A DNA stretch of 10,838 nucleotides from Thermoplasmata archaeon (GTDB lineage Archaea; Thermoplasmatota; E2; DHVEG-1; B18-G2). The notes beneath the pieces are model-generated. The model was not told the origin of the DNA. It worked only from the letters and a program-made list of their open reading frames with translations, and ran no database searches. The first letter of the stretch is position 1. Every line of letters begins with the position of its first letter. A program made the position numbers and the translations under genes. This document shows, piece after piece, positions 6,075 through 10,838 of this stretch. The DNA lies in contig JAGHAD010000049.1 of NCBI GenBank assembly GCA_021161685.1, positions 1-10,838 of the forward strand, read 5' to 3'.

Positions 6075-7178
6075 ATGGCTAGGAGAAGAAAACTGGAGAA
6101 GGAGAAAGGCTATGAGTTCAAAATACCGGAATTCGATGAAAAGGCATTCATTAGAAAAGAGAGAAGAAATACCAAGGTTGTTTTCCTTTCCTTCTGCTTC
6201 GCTTTTTTCATAGCTGGGGTTTCTCTCTTTCTTTGGTCTGGGATGAGTTCTCCTTACAGATGGCCCCTTATTCTCCTGTTTGGCGTCTTTATGAGCCCCT
6301 TTTTGCGTTATTTGATTACAAAACTAAACATAGATGTATCTGACTTTGGAAAGAAGGAATGGGCGGGAACTTTCTTCACTTACTTCCTCGCTTGGCTAAT
6401 GGTTTTCACAGTTCTAGTAAATCCTCCTTTCTACGATGATGCCCCTCCGCACGTGGAGCTAGCCCTGCTACCTCGCGTTCAGGAGCCTGGAGGAAGTATT
6501 ATTATAGCTGCGTACATCGTTGACAATGCTGGTATAAAGGAAATAAATCTAACCATTATTGAGCCTGGAGGGGGGGTCATTTATCCTAGTTATTTGAAAA
6601 AGGGGAATGTCTACATATGGAACTACTCAAATCCATTAAACCTGATCGGTGACTTCAAAGTAAAATTGACTGTCGAGGATGTCAACAACCACATAACTAA
6701 ATTAGAAAGAACATTTTCCTACTCAAAGGATACAATAAAGCTCATTTATCCAAGGAATGGAACGAAGGTAAACTCTGCAACTCCAATAAGGTTCTACATT
6801 GATAAAAATGTAAGTGAAAAATTTCTTCCTATCTGCATAGTCAACAACGAAACGATAAACTTAACAAGGAGTGGAAATTTCTACGAGACTTCTCCAACCT
6901 ATAAGGGATGGATTCCTAATAGTAATGTCAGCATAAGGGTAATCCTCAAAGTTAGACATTGCTTTAATCAATGCTTGAATAATACTGTCGTCGACAGTTC
7001 TTTCTATACATTCTCAACCGAAAATGATCCATCAATAGGAAGTGAGGAAGGACCGAAGGCGGAGGTAGAACTTCCAAAGCCAAAACGATTTTCACTAATA
7101 CCTGGCTTTGACTTCCTTCTCCTTGCGGTGGCAATAGTTGTTGTAATGATGATGAGGAAGATGTATGATAGAGATTGA
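6075..7178 (+). CDS. Surface membrane protein with Ig-like ectodomain and PGF-CTERM-like tail
   Basis: I do not recognise a characterised family. The 367-residue protein has a basic cytoplasmic N-terminus (ARRRKLEKEK), three membrane helices (about 36-56, 63-83, 97-117), an ectodomain of about 220 residues rich in beta-strand patterns, and a final helix (about 345-361) before a basic end. The positive-inside rule places the ectodomain outside. It resembles bacterial/archaeal Ig-like repeats (DNAGIKEINLTI; KVKLTVEDVNN), and it holds eight N-X-S/T sequons, which fits archaeal N-glycosylation. The final segment, LIPGFDFLLLAVAIVVVMMM then RK, resembles the archaeal PGF-CTERM archaeosortase signal. 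Cys297 and Cys301 may form a disulphide. ATG 6075 is preferred to GTG 6072 because the TATA spacing predicts a leaderless start there. It overlaps RaSEA by 14 nt, so it heads a tRNA-modification operon, and its role there is unexplained. Confidence 0.8.
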   Translation: MARRRKLEKEKGYEFKIPEFDEKAFIRKERRNTKVVFLSFCFAFFIAGVSLFLWSGMSSPYRWPLILLFGVFMSPFLRYLITKLNIDVSDFGKKEWAGTFFTYFLAWLMVFTVLVNPPFYDDAPPHVELALLPRVQEPGGSIIIAAYIVDNAGIKEINLTIIEPGGGVIYPSYLKKGNVYIWNYSNPLNLIGDFKVKLTVEDVNNHITKLERTFSYSKDTIKLIYPRNGTKVNSATPIRFYIDKNVSEKFLPICIVNNETINLTRSGNFYETSPTYKGWIPNSNVSIRVILKVRHCFNQCLNNTVVDSSFYTFSTENDPSIGSEEGPKAEVELPKPKRFSLIPGFDFLLLAVAIVVVMMMRKMYDRD

Positions 7179-8220
7179 GCCCATCATAAAGCAAATTAAA
7201 AGAAATGCCAGAAGGAAAAATTTCAACCCAAACCTGCCCGCCAGAGTATGGTCTGAGAAGGATAGGGTTCTTGGTGAAGTAGGGAAATCCTTTGTGGTCG
7301 TTCTCAGAACGGGTGGATGCTCCTGGAGTAAAAAATCTGGTTGTAGCATGTGTGGTTACTTTAACGATAGCCTAAACAGAGATATAAGAGCAGATGAAGT
7401 TTTAACCCAGATGAGGCATGCTTTATCGTTGTATAGTAACGAGGATTGCATAAAGATATTCACATCTGGAAGTTTTCTCGATGAAGGAGAGGTTCCTTTT
7501 GATGCTCAGCTTAAAGTGATGGAAATGCTCTCTCAAAGAAAGGATTTAAGGGTGGTATCTGTGGAAAGCAGACCAGAATTTATCTCAAAGGAAAAATTGA
7601 GGAAATTAAAAGAAGTTGTTGGAGATAAGGTTCTGGAGGTTAGCATCGGTTTGGAATCCGCAAATGAGAAAATTTTGAAGTACTGTATAAATAAAGGTTT
7701 AAAGTTTGAAGATTACAAGAAGGCGGCTAGGATATTGAAGAAGGAAAAGATAAGGATAAAAACTTACATTTTGCTCAAGCCCCCTTTCCTAAAGGAAATA
7801 GAAGCGATAAAGGATTGCGTTGAGACTGCAAAGAAAATAAGAGAGCTTACCGATGTCATCTCGCTCAACCCCGTTGCCGTACACAGGAATACCCTCGTTG
7901 AGTATTTGTGGAAGAGAAAGGAATATCGCCCTCCTTGGTTGTGGAGCGTGATAGAAACCATAAAGGAAATCAAGAAATTGGGAAACGTAGAAATTAAGTG
8001 CGATGTCACTGGAAAAGGTAGTAGAAGAGGTGCCCACAACTGTAAGAAATGCAGTAATAAGATTCTAGACATCATAAAGGAATTTTCTTTGGAACAGGAT
8101 TTAGGAGTATTTGAAGGGGCTCATTGTGATTGTAAATATCTGTGGGAGGATTTGCTCGATTTGGAAATGTATTCCTATGGAGAACTGGTGGCTTGCTATG
8201 AGCGTGATTCAGAAAGGTGA
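7165..8220 (+). CDS. Archaeosine biosynthesis radical SAM protein RaSEA
   Basis: Predicted radical SAM partner of ArcS in making archaeosine (G+) at position 15 of archaeal tRNAs: ArcS attaches lysine to preQ0 in the tRNA and RaSEA cleaves the lysine adduct to leave the formamidine. The 351-residue protein has the cluster motif TGGCSWSKKSGCSMCGY (49-65), with Cys52, Cys60 and Cys63 in a CX7CX2C spacing typical of this Elp3-like family rather than the common CX3CX2C. It continues with radical SAM strands (KIFTSGSFLDEGEVPF; LEVSIGLESANEKIL) and a C-terminal cysteine/histidine-rich region (GAHNCKKC and HCDCKYLWEDLL) likely to bind zinc. The ATG at 7165 lies inside the end of the membrane-protein gene, preceded by GAGGA. 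The end overlaps TrmI by 23 nt. ArcS is not in the window. Confidence 0.9.
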   Translation: MIEIEPIIKQIKRNARRKNFNPNLPARVWSEKDRVLGEVGKSFVVVLRTGGCSWSKKSGCSMCGYFNDSLNRDIRADEVLTQMRHALSLYSNEDCIKIFTSGSFLDEGEVPFDAQLKVMEMLSQRKDLRVVSVESRPEFISKEKLRKLKEVVGDKVLEVSIGLESANEKILKYCINKGLKFEDYKKAARILKKEKIRIKTYILLKPPFLKEIEAIKDCVETAKKIRELTDVISLNPVAVHRNTLVEYLWKRKEYRPPWLWSVIETIKEIKKLGNVEIKCDVTGKGSRRGAHNCKKCSNKILDIIKEFSLEQDLGVFEGAHCDCKYLWEDLLDLEMYSYGELVACYERDSER

Positions 8221-8965
8221 TAAAGTAGCAATAGTGGATGAGAAGGGAAAGAGGTGTTTATTAGTGATAGATGGAAGCAAGAAAAAGGTAAAGGGATTTG
8301 GCATACTTGATACGGACAACTTTATAGGTATGGAATATGGAAGGAAAATTTCAATTGGAAATAAGCATGCGTGGATTCTTAAACCATCCTCATATGATAG
8401 GTGGGGCTCTATAAAGAGGAAGGCTCAGATAATCCTGCCAAAGGATGCATCCACCATAATAGTAAACTGTTCAATAGTTCCAGGAAGTGTGGTAGTCGAG
8501 GGAGGTATTGGCTCTGGATCATTAACTATTATTATGGCTCAGATAGTGGCACCAAATGGGAAGATAATATCCTATGAGAAAAGAAGGGATTTCCTCGAGT
8601 TTGCGAGAGAAAACATCTTGAATGCTGGCGTTGAGAGGGTTGTCGAGATAAAAGAAAGGGATATAACCAAAGGCATAGATGAGAAGGAAGTCGATGCGGT
8701 TGTTCTTGACATACCAAACCCATGGGATGTGATCGATCACGCCTGGAATTCTCTCAAGGTTGGAGGTTATTTCTGCTCCTACACTCCACTAACTTCTCAA
8801 GTTGAAAAGACCGTAAAGAAGTTGAGGAAGCGCAAGTTCATAGAAATAAAGACGGTTGAAAATATACAGAGAGAGATAGTTGTTCTTGAGAAGGGAGTTA
8901 GACCTAGTTTTCAGATGCTTGGGCACACCGGTTACTTAACCTTTGCGAGGAAAGTTCTGGATTAA
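8198..8965 (+). CDS. trmI: tRNA (adenine-N1)-methyltransferase TrmI
   Basis: SAM-dependent methyltransferase predicted to make m1A in the T-loop of tRNAs (position 58, and 57 in many archaea), normally as a tetramer. The 255-residue length is typical. An N-terminal beta domain (GDKVAIVDEKGKR) precedes the Rossmann domain: motif I VVEGGIGSGSLT (99-110), the acidic loop SYEKRRDF (125-132), VVLDIPNPWDVI (168-179) where Asp171 occupies the catalytic/adenine-binding position, and the C-terminal VRPSFQMLGHTGYLTFARK (234-252), which is diagnostic of TrmI. Asn174 replaces the acidic residue usually found in the D-x-P-D/E-P-W motif. The start at 8198 is chosen because the family begins close to GDKV and GGTGG lies upstream; longer in-frame starts at 8111 and 8177 would add sequence that is really RaSEA. 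It ends by overlapping the convergent dUTPase stop by 4 nt. Confidence 0.92.
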   Translation: MSVIQKGDKVAIVDEKGKRCLLVIDGSKKKVKGFGILDTDNFIGMEYGRKISIGNKHAWILKPSSYDRWGSIKRKAQIILPKDASTIIVNCSIVPGSVVVEGGIGSGSLTIIMAQIVAPNGKIISYEKRRDFLEFARENILNAGVERVVEIKERDITKGIDEKEVDAVVLDIPNPWDVIDHAWNSLKVGGYFCSYTPLTSQVEKTVKKLRKRKFIEIKTVENIQREIVVLEKGVRPSFQMLGHTGYLTFARKVLD

Positions 8966-9429
8966 AGCGTTAGTCCCTTTTGATTTTGATATTTTCCAGA
9001 TCTCTGCTCATAGGTTTTTGATGCTCCTGTTTTCATCTCCTCAAAAACGATTTGGCAGAACGTATCTCCAACCGATATCTCTACCTCCTTGTTGCTCCCA
9101 TTGAAGCATCCTATGGTTAAGGTTCCTTTGAAGCCCGCATCAACTTTTCCAAAACATGCCAAAATACCCTTTCTTGCATAGCTCGATCTGATCCACAGCT
9201 GTGCACAAATATCTGATCCAAGCCTTATGGTCTCTTTGGTGCTTATCGCAAACCATGTGTTTGGAGGTATCTTTATCTTTCCCTCCCTGTAAATTTTACC
9301 ATTTACGTAGATTTCAGCAATGGTCAAATCATAACCATTTGGGGTCAGGTTTTTTTCAGTAAAGTTTTCTATTTCTATCCTTCCTTCCCTGATCGCTTCC
9401 TCTATGTCCCTATCCGATAAAATTCCCAT
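8962..9429 (-). CDS. dut: dUTPase of the dCTP deaminase-like family
   Basis: Predicted dUTP diphosphatase, which makes dUMP and keeps uracil out of DNA. The 155-residue protein has the fold signatures of the dCTP deaminase/dUTPase superfamily: an N-terminal LSDRDIEEAI helix, LTPNGYDLTI (28-37), the phosphate-binding WIRSSYARKGI (79-89), GKVDAGFKGTLTI (94-106) with Asp97, GDTFCQIVFEEM (121-132), and a C-terminal SGKYQNQKG lid. The Glu that dCTP deaminases and bifunctional DCD-DUT enzymes use for deamination (in LTLE-x-(F/Y)N) is Gly107 here (LTIGCFN), a pattern I recall from archaeal dUTPases of Thermococcales; deamination is therefore unlikely. It lies 18 nt after DUF763 on the same strand, without a Shine-Dalgarno; AAAAGTTTTAA at 9448-9458, over the DUF763 stop, could be a TATA box for a leaderless transcript. 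A dCTP deaminase call remains the alternative. Confidence 0.82.
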   Translation of the reverse strand: MGILSDRDIEEAIREGRIEIENFTEKNLTPNGYDLTIAEIYVNGKIYREGKIKIPPNTWFAISTKETIRLGSDICAQLWIRSSYARKGILACFGKVDAGFKGTLTIGCFNGSNKEVEISVGDTFCQIVFEEMKTGASKTYEQRSGKYQNQKGLTL

Positions 9430-9447
9430 GGAATTAAAAAGACCGAG

Positions 9448-10575
9448 TTAAAACTTTTGTTCTAGGTTTGGTATGATATTTCTAAGTCTCCTGAGAGCTT
9501 TCAGTTTCTCATCATTTCCTATTTTTGCCTCTTCAATGCCAAGCCTCAATATCTCAATGGACTCATCCATTACCTTTCTATCAACTGGAAAAGGTACTCC
9601 ATCCTTACCTCCAACAGCAAACGTGTACTTTATGGGATCTTTCCATGAAGGTTTTGCTCCATAGATGAGATCCGAAATCAGAGCTAACGCTCTTACAGTT
9701 TTTGGACCTACTCCTCTGATTGACAAAAGCTCTTCATAATTTTTTGGTTGAAATTCATGAATTTTTCTCATCAAACCCCAGTTTATATGCCTAGGCATGT
9801 CTAAAAGCTCTACCCTTTGTTTTTCCATCGGATTCTTCCATTCCTCTAAAGAAGTTTGCAAGTTTCCCTTTGTTAACAACCCCCAGTCTCTCTTCAAGTT
9901 TTTCAAACTATCACGCACTATATCAACGCACACCTTTCTCGTCTCACTGCTTTCACTTGACGTCATATCAAGAACGATACTTTCTTTGTTATCTCCAACT
10001 ATAGCGGAGTGGGGTTCATTAACGTATGATCTGAGATTCTCAGAGTACCAGTGATATCTTCTAGCGTAGTGGTTATTTTCGTTCATTCCCTGCTGGATGA
10101 TCGTCCATTTACCATCCTCTGAAAAAATGAGAACGTGGTGGTATAGAGTATAGCCATCCTGAATCGCTGCGTTATCAACCTTAGCAGCCATTCTGCTTGC
10201 GTACTTCAAATTTTCTATCATGCTAGTAGATAGAGCTAGTTTTTCTCCAAAATCTTCTATCTCATCTGGTGTTTTTCTTGATACTCTCCCTTTTCCACCC
10301 GCAATAGCTATTCCATGTTCCTCTGGATTTAAAGCTTCCTTAAGGGCTCCACAAGTTACCGTAGTTGTTCCAGATGAGTGCCAGTCAAACCCTAAAACGC
10401 ATGATAATGCTTGAAACCAGAAAGGATCAGATAGTCTTCTAAGGATTTCATCTTTTCCATATTCAATGGTTAGTACATCCATAATTGCCCTTGACAATTT
10501 TACCATTCTCGCAAAAAGCCACCTTGGAGCTCTCCCTGGATGGAGTGGTAAGTTTGCTATCCCTGTCTTCCTCAT
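9448..10575 (-). CDS. DUF763 family protein (helix-hairpin-helix-like segment)
   Basis: A 375-residue member of the conserved DUF763 family, found mainly in archaea and some thermophilic bacteria, with no function known to me. Family blocks seen are RKTGIANLPLHPGRAPRWLF (2-21), SDPFWFQALSCVLGFDWHSS (49-68), the TTTVTCGALKEAL stretch, QDGYTLYHHVLIF (139-151), GKWTIIQQGMNENN (155-168) and ARRYHWYSENLRS (171-183). Residues 283-305 (LLSIRGVGPKTVRALALI) look like a helix-hairpin-helix, which usually contacts DNA non-specifically, so a nucleic-acid role is inferred. The conserved Asp/His/Gln residues could be catalytic, but that is a guess. ATG 10575 is preferred because family members start close to R-x-T-G-x-A and a TATA box lies 27 nt upstream; an in-frame TTG at 10617 would extend it by 14 residues. 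It sits between tRNA-Gln and the dUTPase. Confidence 0.9.
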   Translation of the reverse strand: MRKTGIANLPLHPGRAPRWLFARMVKLSRAIMDVLTIEYGKDEILRRLSDPFWFQALSCVLGFDWHSSGTTTVTCGALKEALNPEEHGIAIAGGKGRVSRKTPDEIEDFGEKLALSTSMIENLKYASRMAAKVDNAAIQDGYTLYHHVLIFSEDGKWTIIQQGMNENNHYARRYHWYSENLRSYVNEPHSAIVGDNKESIVLDMTSSESSETRKVCVDIVRDSLKNLKRDWGLLTKGNLQTSLEEWKNPMEKQRVELLDMPRHINWGLMRKIHEFQPKNYEELLSIRGVGPKTVRALALISDLIYGAKPSWKDPIKYTFAVGGKDGVPFPVDRKVMDESIEILRLGIEEAKIGNDEKLKALRRLRNIIPNLEQKF

Positions 10576-10596
10576 CCACAACCTTATTGGAGGGAG

Positions 10597-10607
10597 TATT
10601 TTTATTC
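10597..10607 (-). promoter_or_regulatory. TATA box for the DUF763 gene
   Basis: GAATAAAAATA on the minus strand is centred about 27 nt before the ATG at 10575, predicting a leaderless transcript. It lies about 20-30 nt downstream of the tRNA 3' end; the T-rich TATTTT between them could end the tRNA transcript. Confidence 0.5.
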
Positions 10608-10627
10608 TTTTTCCCAAAATATGTAGA

Positions 10628-10700
10628 TAGCCCCGCCAGGATTCGAACCTGGGTCAGGGGGTCCAGAGCCCCCTATGCTTGACCGCTACACCACGGGGCT
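10628..10700 (-). tRNA. tRNA-Gln (anticodon CUG)
   Basis: A complete 73-nt cloverleaf folds by eye. The acceptor stem AGCCCCG pairs with CGGGGCT, with discriminator A73. The D-stem GUGU pairs with GCAU, the anticodon stem is five G-C pairs (GGGGG/CCCCC) around the loop CUCUGGA with anticodon CUG (plus-strand 10664-10666), and the T-arm is CCAGG-TTCGAAT-CCTGG. There is no intron and no encoded CCA. G15 (archaeosine site) and A58 (m1A site) are present; position 57 is G, so only A58 could be methylated by a TrmI-type enzyme. Codon CAG is the cognate. Confidence 0.95.
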
Positions 10701-10724
10701 ATAAGTAAAAAATAGATTAAACTC

Positions 10725-10732
10725 TATATAAG
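10725..10732 (-). promoter_or_regulatory. TATA box for tRNA-Gln
   Basis: CTTATATAGAG on the minus strand (core TATATA, centred near 10728) lies about 25-28 nt before the tRNA 5' end at 10700, the normal spacing for an archaeal tRNA promoter. Confidence 0.6.
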
Positions 10733-10740
10733 GATTCTTC

Positions 10741-10838
10741 TGAGGTAGCTATCTATCATGGACAGAAAGTGTTAAATTCAACAGTTCTCAAGCGACTTGA
10801 ACCGTTCCGTGTCCGCAAAAGGATAAAAGGAAACACCA
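10741..10838. other. Right edge, no identified gene
   Basis: No gene I can name lies here. One plus-strand frame is open from about 10721 to the end of the window without a convincing start, and one minus-strand frame is open from the edge to a stop near 10757. Imperfect inverted repeats occur (GTTAAATTCAAC at 10771-10782; TCAAG-CGA-CTTGA at 10788-10800). Either frame could belong to a gene outside the window. Confidence 0.3.

Noticed and set aside
6570..6576. Run of seven G bases as a possible frameshift site
   Set aside because: The frame continues with sensible ectodomain sequence on both sides, so there is no sign of a frameshift or programmed slippage.
7764..8075. Two overlapping minus-strand open frames within RaSEA
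   Set aside because: They lie opposite a conserved radical SAM gene, have no start signals and no family features.
8111..8197. A longer in-frame start for TrmI
   Set aside because: The added residues are the RaSEA tail read in another frame, and the family begins near GDKV; 8198 fits better.
10576..10617. TTG start extending DUF763 by 14 residues
   Set aside because: The extension covers the likely TATA box, and DUF763 proteins start close to the R-x-T-G motif.
1..10838. CRISPR array, insertion sequence, prophage or defence island
   Set aside because: No direct-repeat array, transposase, integrase or known defence domain is visible; the genes are housekeeping or surface proteins with uniform composition.

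Overview
The window looks like thermophilic archaeal chromosome, probably from a euryarchaeal-type lineage; I cannot assign a genus. The evidence is an alternative archaeal mevalonate pathway operon (UbiD-like decarboxylase plus aconitase X subunits), an archaeosine-synthesis radical SAM enzyme, an archaeal TrmI, a DUF763 protein, TATA-type promoters about 25 nt upstream of starts, a tRNA gene without an encoded CCA, heavy AGG/AGA/ATA codon use and Lys/Glu-rich proteins. No insertion sequence, CRISPR array, rRNA gene or prophage is visible, and every complete gene appears intact.

Left part (1-4765, all +): the 3' end of a neurotransmitter:sodium symporter (NSS) family transporter and a 32-residue MetS-like small membrane partner, then a tight four-gene operon: mevalonate kinase, a UbiD-family decarboxylase (predicted anhydromevalonate phosphate decarboxylase), and the large and small subunits of phosphomevalonate dehydratase (aconitase X). 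Together these would convert mevalonate to isopentenyl phosphate, the precursor of archaeal membrane lipids. Isopentenyl phosphate kinase and the UbiX-type prenyl-FMN synthase that the pathway also needs are not in the window.

Middle (4749-8965): a membrane-anchored CrtC/AttH (lipocalin-like) protein on the minus strand converges on the mevalonate operon. Its promoter lies in a short divergent region (about 5960-6074) shared with a plus-strand operon. That operon encodes a four-helix membrane protein with a sequon-rich ectodomain and a PGF-CTERM-like tail, then RaSEA (archaeosine synthesis) and TrmI (tRNA m1A methyltransferase), with overlapping reading frames.

Right part (8962-10838, all -): a tRNA-Gln(CUG) gene with its own TATA box, a DUF763 protein with a helix-hairpin-helix-like segment and a well-placed TATA box, and a dCTP deaminase/dUTPase-fold protein that lacks the deaminase glutamate and is called a dUTPase. 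The tRNA has G15 and A58, the target positions of archaeosine and m1A modification by enzymes encoded about 2 kb away. The last ~100 bases hold no gene I can identify.

I did not find a clearly undescribed system. The items most worth a second look are the CrtC/AttH-like surface protein, the PGF-CTERM-like membrane protein co-encoded with tRNA modification enzymes, the intact DUF763 gene, and the divergent mevalonate kinase heading the operon.
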